Assembly (NCBI GenBank): GCA_016873575.1
Contig: VGWY01000079.1
Location: 1-10,599 of the forward strand
Reading direction: 5' to 3'
Origin: Nitrospira sp.
Lineage (GTDB): Bacteria; Nitrospirota; Thermodesulfovibrionia; Thermodesulfovibrionales; SM23-35
Length of the DNA: 10,599 nucleotides
Part shown: piece after piece, positions 1-6,778 of the stretch
Layout: each line of letters opens with the position of its first letter
Numbering within the stretch: the stretch's first letter is position 1
The notes under the pieces: model-generated
What the model saw: the letters and a program-made list of their open reading frames with translations, nothing else
What the model was told of the DNA's origin: nothing
Database searches by the model: none
Position numbers and translations under genes: made by a program

Positions 1-1455
1 AACAGAGATTCGGATATTTTTATAATCTCTGTTTACAAAGACTTTTACATTCCGTGCCTGTGCATGCTCAATAATATTCATCATCAACTCACGAACTGAC
101 TGATAAAGGAGTATTCGTGTTTCATCAAGCATTGGTTTTGGTTTTTGATCATCCTTAAAGTGGAATACTAAGCCATACTGTTTTTGAAATTGGTCCCCAA
201 GCCACTTCAGCGCAGATTCTAATCCCTCTTCATAGAGAATGGGGGTGCTGAGTTTAAATCTTAATGATTGTGAATATTGAACAACTTGATCAATACAGGT
301 ATGGATTTCATCCAGAGACTCTTTGAGATCCCCCAAAGAAGGTGATCCTTGCAGTTTTTCTAATCTGAATTTACAAAAAGCTAATGTCTGACCAATGTGA
401 TCTTGCACTTCCGTTGCGATACGCCGCCGTTGTCGCTCCTCAACCAATGTCAATTCTAAAACGAGGGCATGCAGCCTCTCCTGATGGGAAAGAAGCTTTT
501 CTTCTATTTGCTTGAGTTCGGTGATGTTCGTAAAGATTCCCAAGCTACCCCGGAACTTACCATGTTCATCAAAAAGCGGGCTCGGGGCAACCAATGTATA
601 AATCTTTTTGTCATCCTTTCTGGTGAGAGTAATTTCATAAGGTGTGGCACTCCCTCTTTTTCTTACAGCCTCTTGTATCTTTAATCTCCTTTGATTGTCT
701 TTATCTAATAATACTGTTTCGTGATAACCAAGGAGTTCGTCTTGATGGTATCCTGTCATTTCACAAAACTGATGGTTCACAAAGGTGGTGATGCCGTTCT
801 GGTCCACCACTGACAACCCTTCATTCATTGTCTCTATCATTGTCCGATATTGTTCTTCGCTCTTCTGGAGCGCTTCCACTGCCTTATTACGTTCAAGCAT
901 TTGTTTCTCTAATTCTTCTGCTTGTTTTTGTATTCTTTGGTATAAAAGGGCGTTCTGGAGTGCAATGGAAATATGGCTGACTAAAATTTCGAGAAAGGCC
1001 CTCTCATTGCTGAAATCGCGCTTTTTGAATGAGGCCAGGGAAAGAACACCGAGAATTCCTTCACGCCTAAAGAGAGGTAATGCTGCAAAGGAACGAATAC
1101 CTGCTTGTCTACATTCATTAAGGGTGCAGAGAGGATCGGTATGAATATCAACAGAATAAAATGGCTTTCCTTCGCGAGCAGCAAGACCACACAAGCATAC
1201 ACCCACCTCTTTCACTTCTGGAAGTATAGGACCGGGCTTTTTTGACTTATGACAGATATCTTTTAAAATCAATGAATTCCCCTCTCGTAAATAAAAAAAC
1301 GATATATCAGGGGAAACAACTCTCACAATTTCTTGAATAGCTCTTGATATTACCTCGTCCACAGCAAGGCTGGCACTTACATGATGAGCAAGTCTGTGAA
1401 GGGCAAACAATTCCTTATGACTTTGATGGAGTGCATCCTTTGTTTTATTGGGCAT
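1..1455 (-). CDS. GAF-PAS sensor histidine kinase (HisKA_3 type), C-terminus cut by window edge
   Basis: 485 codons are visible, running off the window start; the frame has no stop. I see no membrane segment, so this should be a soluble cytoplasmic sensor. Domains in order: a GAF domain at about residues 13-172 with a VCLCGLAA motif (Cys87, Cys89) and a DPLCTLNEC stretch; a coiled-coil linker at about 173-200; a PAS domain at about 200-315 (NEGLSVVDQNG, then GIFTNITELKQ); then a HisKA_3-like dimerisation helix at about 335-400 (EERQRRRIATEVQDHIGQ); and the start of the HATPase domain with an N-box-like RELMMNIIEHA (Asn460). The usual HisKA_3 motif reads E-L-H-D-x-[IL]-G-Q. Here the phosphoacceptor position is Gln351 (CAA), so catalysis through this site is doubtful. 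The G boxes lie outside the window. I chose ATG at 1455; an in-frame TTG at 1461 lies 12 nt from a weak GAGG and is an alternative. It starts 34 nt after the malic enzyme stop and is probably in the same operon. The ligand is unknown. Confidence 0.88.
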   Translation of the reverse strand, partial: MPNKTKDALHQSHKELFALHRLAHHVSASLAVDEVISRAIQEIVRVVSPDISFFYLREGNSLILKDICHKSKKPGPILPEVKEVGVCLCGLAAREGKPFYSVDIHTDPLCTLNECRQAGIRSFAALPLFRREGILGVLSLASFKKRDFSNERAFLEILVSHISIALQNALLYQRIQKQAEELEKQMLERNKAVEALQKSEEQYRTMIETMNEGLSVVDQNGITTFVNHQFCEMTGYHQDELLGYHETVLLDKDNQRRLKIQEAVRKRGSATPYEITLTRKDDKKIYTLVAPSPLFDEHGKFRGSLGIFTNITELKQIEEKLLSHQERLHALVLELTLVEERQRRRIATEVQDHIGQTLAFCKFRLEKLQGSPSLGDLKESLDEIHTCIDQVVQYSQSLRFKLSTPILYEEGLESALKWLGDQFQKQYGLVFHFKDDQKPKPMLDETRILLYQSVRELMMNIIEHAQARNVKVFVNRDYKNIRISV

Positions 1456-1489
1456 ATCCAATATTTTAACAAACCTCGTCTTTAAGATT

Positions 1490-2905
1490 TTAGTAATTGT
1501 GATATTTTGCAAGCCCTGTTTTTATTGCGACTTCGGCAACGGCATGAGTAACATTCGCAACAACCTTTTTATAAAAGATACTTGGTATGATGTAATCCTC
1601 ATGCAGCTCTTCGTCTTTCACGGTATAGGCAATAGCCCTGGCAGCGGCAAACTTCACCTCTTCATTCATCCCCCTTGCCTTAACATCCAATAACCCCCTG
1701 AAAATGCCCGGGTAGCTGAGCATATTGTTTATCTGGTTGGGAAAATCAGACCTGCCTGTAGCAAGGACTCTCACCAAAGGGAAGGCATCCTCCGGTGCTA
1801 TCTCAGGCTCCGGATTCGCAAGGGCAAAGACCACTGGCTCCTTTGACATCTTCTTTATGTCATCTGTTCTTAGAATGTTTGGAACCGAAAGACCAATAAA
1901 TATATCCGCTCCTTCCAATGCATTTGATAGAGTACCCTTTACCCTTCTTGTGTTTGTTTTCTTGGCAAGTGCCCTTTTGTAAGGAGTCATATCCTGTCTT
2001 CTTCCCTCATAGATACAACCTGCCCTGTCACATACCACAATATCTTTTATACCGTAATATGAAAGCATAAAGGCTGTAGCTGTACCTGCCGCCCCTGCTC
2101 CAGCGATAACCAATCTGAATTTTTTCAAATCCTTTTTGAATAATCTTGAGATATTGATGAGAGCTGCAAACACCACCACAGCAGTCCCGTGCTGATCATC
2201 ATGCATAACTGGAATATCAAGCGTCTTTCTTAATCTCTCTTCTATCTCAAAACATCTTGGAGCAGAGATATCTTCAAGGCTTATGCCTCCGAAGGATGGA
2301 GAGATGAATTGAACTGTACTGATGATCTCTTCTATATTCTTGGTTCCAAGGACAATGGGGAAGGCATCAATACCTGCAAATTCCTTAAAAATCATAACCT
2401 TGCCTTCCATAACAGGCATAGCTGCCTCTGCACCAATGTCACCAAGACCTAATACTGCAGTCCCATCTGTTATGACCGCCACAGAGTTTCCTTTTATTGT
2501 GTACCGGTATGCATGTTCTCGATTTTCCTGGATATCCTTACAAATCCTTGCCACACCAGGTGTATAAACCTTAGAAAGGTCATCGCTGTCTCTCAAGGGT
2601 ATCTTGTTATGAATCTCTATCTTGCCTCCCCGATGGGCAAAAAAAGTACGGTCCATTACCCTGATAACCTTTACGCCATCGATGTTCCTGATAGATTTTA
2701 CAATCTCCTTCTCATGTTCTTCGTTTCGTGCATTCACCGTAATATCTCTAATCAATTTCCCTTTTTCGACACGGACGATATCAAGAGCGCTGATATCACC
2801 ACCAGCCTGCCCAATCGCTGTAGCTATTCGCGCAAACATACCAACCCGGCTCTCTATCTCTACCCTGATTGTTATGCTATAACTCGGACTGGGAATGTGT
2901 GTCAT
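1490..2905 (-). CDS. ACT domain-containing malic enzyme (oxaloacetate-decarboxylating malate dehydrogenase)
   Basis: Cytosolic enzyme that oxidatively decarboxylates malate to pyruvate and CO2 with NAD(P)+. Of its 471 residues, about 1-85 form an ACT domain (VEIESRVGMFARIATAIGQ), a fold that usually binds amino acids or other small regulators. The catalytic part follows: VYTPGV with the likely catalytic Tyr114; DGTAVLGLGDIG; MEGK with Lys169; SLEDISAPRCFEIE with metal ligands Glu211 and Asp212; HDDQHG at 235-240 with Asp237. The dinucleotide-binding glycine motif GAGAAG is at 269-274, followed by ANPEPEI at 364-370 and TGRSDFPNQINN at 383-394. All hallmark residues are present, so it should be active. 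Cofactor preference (NAD or NADP) cannot be read with confidence. The start is fixed at this ATG because an in-frame TGA lies 12 nt upstream; no good Shine-Dalgarno is seen. The ACT domain suggests allosteric control, which is inference. The sensor kinase follows closely downstream. Confidence 0.96.
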   Translation of the reverse strand: MTHIPSPSYSITIRVEIESRVGMFARIATAIGQAGGDISALDIVRVEKGKLIRDITVNARNEEHEKEIVKSIRNIDGVKVIRVMDRTFFAHRGGKIEIHNKIPLRDSDDLSKVYTPGVARICKDIQENREHAYRYTIKGNSVAVITDGTAVLGLGDIGAEAAMPVMEGKVMIFKEFAGIDAFPIVLGTKNIEEIISTVQFISPSFGGISLEDISAPRCFEIEERLRKTLDIPVMHDDQHGTAVVVFAALINISRLFKKDLKKFRLVIAGAGAAGTATAFMLSYYGIKDIVVCDRAGCIYEGRRQDMTPYKRALAKKTNTRRVKGTLSNALEGADIFIGLSVPNILRTDDIKKMSKEPVVFALANPEPEIAPEDAFPLVRVLATGRSDFPNQINNMLSYPGIFRGLLDVKARGMNEEVKFAAARAIAYTVKDEELHEDYIIPSIFYKKVVANVTHAVAEVAIKTGLAKYHNY

Positions 2906-2928
2906 ATTAAATCCAGTTCATTAGTAAA

Positions 2929-2995
2929 CCACAGAGAGCACAGAGATAATTTTCAGAGTTAATAAAATAGCTCGATTATTTCTCTGTGTTCTCAT
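2929..2995. repeat. Inverted pair of CCACAGAGAACACAGAG-type dispersed repeat
   Basis: The left arm at 2929-2945 reads CCACAGAGAGCACAGAG. The right arm at 2982-2993 is the exact reverse complement of GAGAACACAGAG. The two arms, extended by an AT-rich TAAT/ATTA, form an imperfect stem around about 25 nt. Related copies lie at 3042-3066, 8990-9015 and 9066-9082 in this window. It sits just upstream of the malic enzyme start and could affect that gene's leader or promoter. Confidence 0.75.
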
Positions 2996-3041
2996 GATTT
3001 AAAGTATTTTATATAATTATAGGTCTTGCAATAGAAAAGTG

Positions 3042-3066
3042 CACAGAGAAATCTGTGTTCTCTGTG
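3042..3066. repeat. CACAGAGAA hairpin of the same dispersed repeat family
   Basis: CACAGAGAA (3042-3050) pairs perfectly with TTCTCTGTG (3058-3066) over a 7-nt loop, giving a 9-bp stem. The reverse complement of 3051-3066 is CACAGAGAACACAGAT, matching the family consensus seen elsewhere in the window. No T-tract follows on either strand, so it does not look like an intrinsic terminator. It lies about 33 nt upstream of the candidate promoter for the MarC-family gene. Confidence 0.75.
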
Positions 3067-3098
3067 ATTAATTGCATTATTCGTGTTTATAATGCCGA

Positions 3099-3127
3099 TT
3101 GTCAAGATTTTGAGGTTTGGGTATTAT
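3099..3127 (+). promoter_or_regulatory. Candidate sigma70-type promoter for the MarC-family gene
   Basis: TTGTCA (3099-3104), a 17-nt spacer, then TATTAT (3122-3127), which runs on into TATAAT (3125-3130). Both boxes and the spacer are close to consensus. A start point about 7 nt downstream would fall near 3134, only a few bases before the ATG at 3137, implying a very short or absent leader. This is inferred from sequence only. Confidence 0.55.
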
Positions 3128-3136
3128 AATTGGAAG

Positions 3137-3739
3137 ATGACAGACATCATTAAGATACTTCCCAACACCTTTATCCCTCTCTTTGTTGCAACCAATGTGT
3201 TCTTACTCATTCCCATTTTTATCTCAATGACTGAGGATATGTCAAAGTCAAAAAAGCGTATTGTAATCAGGCAGTCAATCATTACAGCCATCATCGTAAG
3301 TTTTTTATTTATCGCATTGGGGGAAGTAATTTTTAAGATATTGGGAATCACAACAGATGATTTCAAGATTGGGGGTGGACTTGTACTCCTTGTTTTTGCG
3401 ATCTTAGACCTCATCAAGCGCGGTGAAGACAGGAGGAAACCTGTTGGTCAGTTGGGGGTAGTACCAATTGGCGTGCCTCTGATTGTAGGGCCAGCAGTGC
3501 TTACGACTATTCTGGTACTTGTAGATCATTATGGTATTATTCCGACAATCATCTCTCTCATACTTAATTTGATTATAGTCTGGACTTCACTCATGAATGC
3601 CGAGCGGCTTATACATTTCTTTGGGAAAGGTGGCATTGTTGGGATATCAAAGGTTATGGCACTTCTTCTTGCATCCATTGCAATCATGATGATACGTATC
3701 GGTATTGAAAACATCATCAAACATAACATAAAAGGCTAA
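3137..3739 (+). CDS. MarC-family (UPF0056) integral membrane protein
   Basis: 200-residue polytopic inner-membrane protein. Six hydrophobic segments are visible at about 8-30, 43-65, 76-94, 108-130, 134-156 and 170-192. The family-typical opening TFIPLFVATNVFLLIPIF and the conserved loop-helix VPIGVPLIVGPAVLTT (109-124) identify MarC/UPF0056, whose members are about 200 residues long. The biochemical function of the family is not established; the old link to multiple antibiotic resistance has not held up. I chose ATG 3137 because homologues begin about eight residues before the first helix. An in-frame GTG at 3083 would add 18 residues, but that extension overlaps a strong-looking promoter. 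No Shine-Dalgarno is placed for 3137, consistent with a near-leaderless transcript. The phosphoesterase gene follows 15 nt after the stop, probably in one operon. Confidence 0.9.
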   Translation: MTDIIKILPNTFIPLFVATNVFLLIPIFISMTEDMSKSKKRIVIRQSIITAIIVSFLFIALGEVIFKILGITTDDFKIGGGLVLLVFAILDLIKRGEDRRKPVGQLGVVPIGVPLIVGPAVLTTILVLVDHYGIIPTIISLILNLIIVWTSLMNAERLIHFFGKGGIVGISKVMALLLASIAIMMIRIGIENIIKHNIKG

Positions 3740-3754
3740 AAGGAGAATGCAGGT

Positions 3755-4234
3755 ATGCTTATAGGAATAATGTCAGATACCCATGACAATCTCATTTTTA
3801 CAAAAAAGGCGATTGAGCTTTTCAACAACAAAAAGGTTGAATATATGATCCATGCTGGTGATTACACATCACCCTTTACCCTGAAGCTTTTTAAAGAACT
3901 CAATTGTAAGTATGTCGGCATATTCGGTAACAATGATGGAGATAAGCCCCTTCTCTTACAGAGGTCAGAAGGCAATATTCATAACCAGCCATATATATTC
4001 ACACTGAATGATAAAATAATCATTGTTATGCATGAACATCATGTTGTTGATGCACTTGCTGACAGCGGCCATTATGACCTTGTGATTTACGGGCATACAC
4101 ACACACCTGATATACGAAAAGTGAAAAATACGCTGATTGTCAATCCTGGAGAGGCTGGCTCCTGGCTTTACGGAAAATCAACAGTGGCAGTCGCAGATTT
4201 AGAGAAAATGGAAGCAGAGATTATAGAACTTTAG
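3755..4234 (+). CDS. YfcE/MJ0936-family metallophosphoesterase
   Basis: 159-residue single-domain calcineurin-like phosphoesterase, a cytosolic di-metal enzyme; relatives hydrolyse phosphodiesters in vitro but physiological substrates are mostly unknown. The motifs come in the expected order: SDTHDN with Asp8 and His10, HAGDY with Asp36, FGNNDGD with Asn59, MHEHH with His93 and His95, and YGHTHTPD with His114 and His116. The fourth motif is usually T-H-G-H; here it reads M-H-E-H, keeping both histidines but changing Thr and Gly. Length matches the family. The start is supported by AGGAG at 3741-3745, 9 nt before the ATG. It follows the MarC-family gene closely and ends exactly where the convergent radical SAM gene ends. 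Confidence 0.93.
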   Translation: MLIGIMSDTHDNLIFTKKAIELFNNKKVEYMIHAGDYTSPFTLKLFKELNCKYVGIFGNNDGDKPLLLQRSEGNIHNQPYIFTLNDKIIIVMHEHHVVDALADSGHYDLVIYGHTHTPDIRKVKNTLIVNPGEAGSWLYGKSTVAVADLEKMEAEIIEL

Positions 4235-5143
4235 TCATACGGTTACCCCGTCTATCCTCGTAAGTCCTGCATCTACCGCCATTTTTAAAGCCTCCATATA
4301 TTCGCTCTTTGTAATCCTCCTGTCAAGGGGCGGATGGTCAAATGCCTTAAAACAGGGGCGGTATTGATCCATAATATTAATATAGGTATCTTTTGAAATC
4401 TCTTCAGCAATAAATGCAACCACACCCCCTGTTCCTGCAATCCCATCAGGGAGTACCAGATGCCTCACGAGTAGCCCTCTCAGGGCAATCCCCTTATCTA
4501 TGATGAGGTCTCCGACCTGTCTGTGCATCTCTTTGAGTGCACTTTTTGCTACCTCTGGATAATCTTTTGCATATGAATATCGTTCAGCCTTTTCAGGGTC
4601 TATATATTTGAAGTCAGGCATATATATATCAATGACTCCTTCAAGGATTTTTAATGAATGGAGGGATTCATATCCGCCACAGTTATAAACGATAGGGATT
4701 TGCAATCCCCTCTCAGAGGCGATTTGAATAGCCCTGAGAATCATTGGCATCTGATGTGTTGGCGTGACGAGATTTATGTTATGACATCCTTCACGCTGTA
4801 ATGAAAGCATGATATCTGCAAGTCTTTCAAACGATATTTCTTCGCCTTCACCAAGATGGCTTATCGAATAGTTCTGACAGAAGAGGCAACCAAGATTGCA
4901 ATTACCAAAGAAGATAGTGCCAGAGCCAAACCTTCCCACGAGTGGCCTCTCTTCACCAAAATGAGGTCCCCAGCTCGAAACAAATGGCTTATTCCCTGTT
5001 CTACAAAATCCCTTCAGTCCGGATGTCCTGTCAACCTTGCAGGTCCTTGGACATAAGGCACATTCTTTCAAAATCTCCTCTGCTTTTAAAACCTTATCAG
5101 ACATTTGATCAGGACGGAGCATAAGATAAGAGGGTGATTCCAT
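4235..5143 (-). CDS. PflX-like radical SAM protein (COG1313 type)
   Basis: 302-residue radical S-adenosylmethionine protein resembling the PflX/putative pyruvate formate-lyase-activating group, a family annotated by similarity and without an established reaction. The 4Fe-4S site is CNLGCLFC with Cys82, Cys86 and Cys89 (CX3CX2C). GSGTIFFGN precedes it, as is usual in this group. Further conserved-looking segments are LVTPTHQ, YNCGGYES and IYMPDFKY. The N-terminus has four more cysteines, 28, 31, 35 and 47 (CALCPRTC, then GFC), which could bind a second metal site. The start is well supported: GAGGAGA at 5157-5151 lies 7 nt before the ATG. It is divergent from lysS and convergent with the phosphoesterase. 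No glycyl-radical enzyme is nearby, so the substrate cannot be assigned. Confidence 0.92.
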   Translation of the reverse strand: MESPSYLMLRPDQMSDKVLKAEEILKECALCPRTCKVDRTSGLKGFCRTGNKPFVSSWGPHFGEERPLVGRFGSGTIFFGNCNLGCLFCQNYSISHLGEGEEISFERLADIMLSLQREGCHNINLVTPTHQMPMILRAIQIASERGLQIPIVYNCGGYESLHSLKILEGVIDIYMPDFKYIDPEKAERYSYAKDYPEVAKSALKEMHRQVGDLIIDKGIALRGLLVRHLVLPDGIAGTGGVVAFIAEEISKDTYINIMDQYRPCFKAFDHPPLDRRITKSEYMEALKMAVDAGLTRIDGVTV

Positions 5144-5163
5144 TTGAAAATCTCCTCAATTAA

Positions 5164-5193
5164 TTGACTTAACTCAGAATGAATCATTATAGT
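5164..5193 (+). promoter_or_regulatory. Candidate promoter for lysS; overlaps a minus-strand -10 for the radical SAM gene
   Basis: On the plus strand, TTGACT (5164-5169), an 18-nt spacer and TATAGT (5188-5193) would start transcription near 5200, about 20 nt before the lysS ATG. On the minus strand, TATAAT occupies 5191-5186, within the same bases, but I find no convincing -35 at a normal spacing for it. If both are real, polymerases for the two divergent genes would compete for the site. Confidence 0.45.
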
Positions 5194-5219
5194 ATAAATT
5201 AAAATTTTCACGGGTAATA

Positions 5220-6701
5220 ATGAAAGAAATCAGAGATATCAATGAACTTATAGAGCAGAGAATCAGGAAGCTCGACGAATTAAAACAATCAGGGATCGAA
5301 CCGTTCGGTGGTCCTTTTTATGCAGAAGACCATGCAATTGATCTCCTGAATAAATTTCATTCAGTAACAAAAGAAACTCTGGAAGCCGATAATGTCTCAT
5401 GTTCTCTTGCAGGCAGAATTGTTGCCATACGAGACTTCGGCAAGGCTGCCTTTGCTCATATCCAGGATTCAACAGGTAAAATACAGCTCTATTTCAAAAA
5501 AGATGTCCTTGGTGAAAAACAGTATCTTGTAAAAAAACTCGATATCGGCGATATAGTCGGATTAAAAGGACGTCTATTCAGAACAAAGACAAATGAACTG
5601 ACCGTTGAGGTTGAGGATTTCACCTTGCTCACAAAATCCCTCAGGCCTCTTCCTGAAAAATGGCATGGATTGAAAGATATTGAAACGAGGTACAGACAGA
5701 GATATGTTGATTTGATTGTGAACCCAGAGGTGCAGCAGACATTTGTTAAGAGAAGCATTATTATCAAGGCCATCAGAGATTTTCTCGAGGCAGAAGGTTT
5801 TATAGAGGTCGAAACACCCATGATGCAGCAAATACCAGGAGGAGCAACCGCAAAGCCCTTCCTGACACATCATATGGCCCTTGGGATTGACTTATACCTC
5901 AGGATTGCTCCTGAACTTTATCTCAAAAGGCTTATCGTTGGCGGTTATGAACGTGTCTATGAACTGAACAAAAATTTCAGGAATGAAGGCATTTCAACAA
6001 AACACAACCCCGAGTTCACCATGCTCGAATTTTATATCGCCTACCGGGACTATAATTTCCTCATGTCCTTTACCGAGGAGTTAATTACCCATGTTGCAAA
6101 AAAAACCACCGGAACTCTGAAAATACCATATGGAGATACCATGATTGATCTGACCCCTCCCTGGCCAAGGATTCCTTTCCACGATGCACTTCTTCAGAAA
6201 GGGGTCCCTTCAGAGATATTGTATGATAGAGAAAAAGCCATGGCATGGGCGAAGGAACATACAATAGAAATACGGGAAACCGCGAATCTCGGGAAAGTCC
6301 TGGACGATATCTTTAAAGAAATTGTAGAGCCTGAGCTCGTTCAACCAACCTTTATCATAGATTATCCCCTTGAACTCTCTCCGCTTGCGAAGAGAAAAAG
6401 AGACAATCCAGAACTTGTTGAAAGGTTCGAACTCTTTATTGCATCACGAGAGATTGCAAATGCATTTTCAGAGTTGAATGACCCGATAGATCAGCATGAA
6501 CGTTTCATGAAGCAGGTTGAAGCAAAAGGAAAAGGAGATGAAGAGGCACACTGGATGGACGAGGATTTCGTCAGGGCTCTCGAATACGGAATGCCTCCAG
6601 CCGCAGGTGAAGGTATCGGAATTGACAGGCTTACCATGATATTGACCAACTCTCAGTCAATAAGGGACGTTATCCTGTTCCCTCAACTGAAGCCAGAATA
6701 G
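5220..6701 (+). CDS. lysS: Lysyl-tRNA synthetase, class II
   Basis: Attaches lysine to tRNA-Lys in the cytosol. 493 residues, close to the usual length of about 490-510. The N-terminal anticodon-binding OB fold spans about residues 60-145 (AGRIVAIRDFGKAAFAHIQD). The class II catalytic core follows: motif 1 around 180-200 (FIEVETPMM), then THHMALGIDLYLRIAPELY, motif 2 at about 253-270 (FRNEGIS, HNPEF), PLELSPLAK, and motif 3 with GEGIGIDRL (463-471, Arg470). The C-terminus ends in the usual FPQLKPE. All expected motifs are intact. The Shine-Dalgarno is poor, only a CGGG 7 nt upstream. It heads a plus-strand run with the Lol genes; a lysS-lol order also occurs in other Gram-negative lineages, as I recall. 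A 7-bp-period repeat array begins 5 nt after its stop. Confidence 0.97.
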   Translation: MKEIRDINELIEQRIRKLDELKQSGIEPFGGPFYAEDHAIDLLNKFHSVTKETLEADNVSCSLAGRIVAIRDFGKAAFAHIQDSTGKIQLYFKKDVLGEKQYLVKKLDIGDIVGLKGRLFRTKTNELTVEVEDFTLLTKSLRPLPEKWHGLKDIETRYRQRYVDLIVNPEVQQTFVKRSIIIKAIRDFLEAEGFIEVETPMMQQIPGGATAKPFLTHHMALGIDLYLRIAPELYLKRLIVGGYERVYELNKNFRNEGISTKHNPEFTMLEFYIAYRDYNFLMSFTEELITHVAKKTTGTLKIPYGDTMIDLTPPWPRIPFHDALLQKGVPSEILYDREKAMAWAKEHTIEIRETANLGKVLDDIFKEIVEPELVQPTFIIDYPLELSPLAKRKRDNPELVERFELFIASREIANAFSELNDPIDQHERFMKQVEAKGKGDEEAHWMDEDFVRALEYGMPPAAGEGIGIDRLTMILTNSQSIRDVILFPQLKPE

Positions 6702-6706
6702 TAAAA

Positions 6707-6778
6707 GTGAGCTGTGAATAGTGAATAGTGAACAGAAAAGTGAAAAAAAGTCGCCACTCGTCACTCGTCACTCGTCAC
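6707..6778. repeat. Two facing 7-bp-period tandem arrays (GTGAATA and CACTCGT units)
   Basis: GTGA recurs at 6707, 6714, 6721 and 6728, exactly every 7 nt (units GTGAGCT, GTGAATA, GTGAATA, GTGAACA). Opposite it, CACTCGT is repeated three times at 6755-6775, followed by CAC. TCAC recurs at 6761, 6768 and 6775 in the same 7-nt phase, so the two arrays are complementary at four bases in every seven and could fold back on each other. The array runs from just after the lysS stop into the first codons of the LolC/E gene. Confidence 0.85.

Noticed and set aside
785..1144. Plus-strand open frame of about 119 codons
   Set aside because: It overlaps the GAF and PAS-linker part of the minus-strand kinase, whose domain motifs are clear. 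The plus-strand product is Ser/Phe-rich and unlike any family I know.
1448..2962. Several plus-strand open frames opposite the malic enzyme
   Set aside because: They lie fully or mostly inside a gene with all malic enzyme motifs on the minus strand and have no domain-like pattern or good start signals; they are antisense shadows.
3042..3066. Hairpin as an intrinsic terminator
   Set aside because: The stem is AT-rich with no T-tract on either side, lies between divergent genes where no transcript should end, and matches a dispersed repeat.
2929..3066. CRISPR-like array
   Set aside because: The related units are short, vary in orientation and spacing, and have no uniform spacers or cas genes nearby.
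3083..3136. GTG start giving an 18-residue longer MarC-family protein
   Set aside because: The extension overlaps a near-consensus promoter and is not needed by the family, which starts just before the first helix. It remains possible but less likely.
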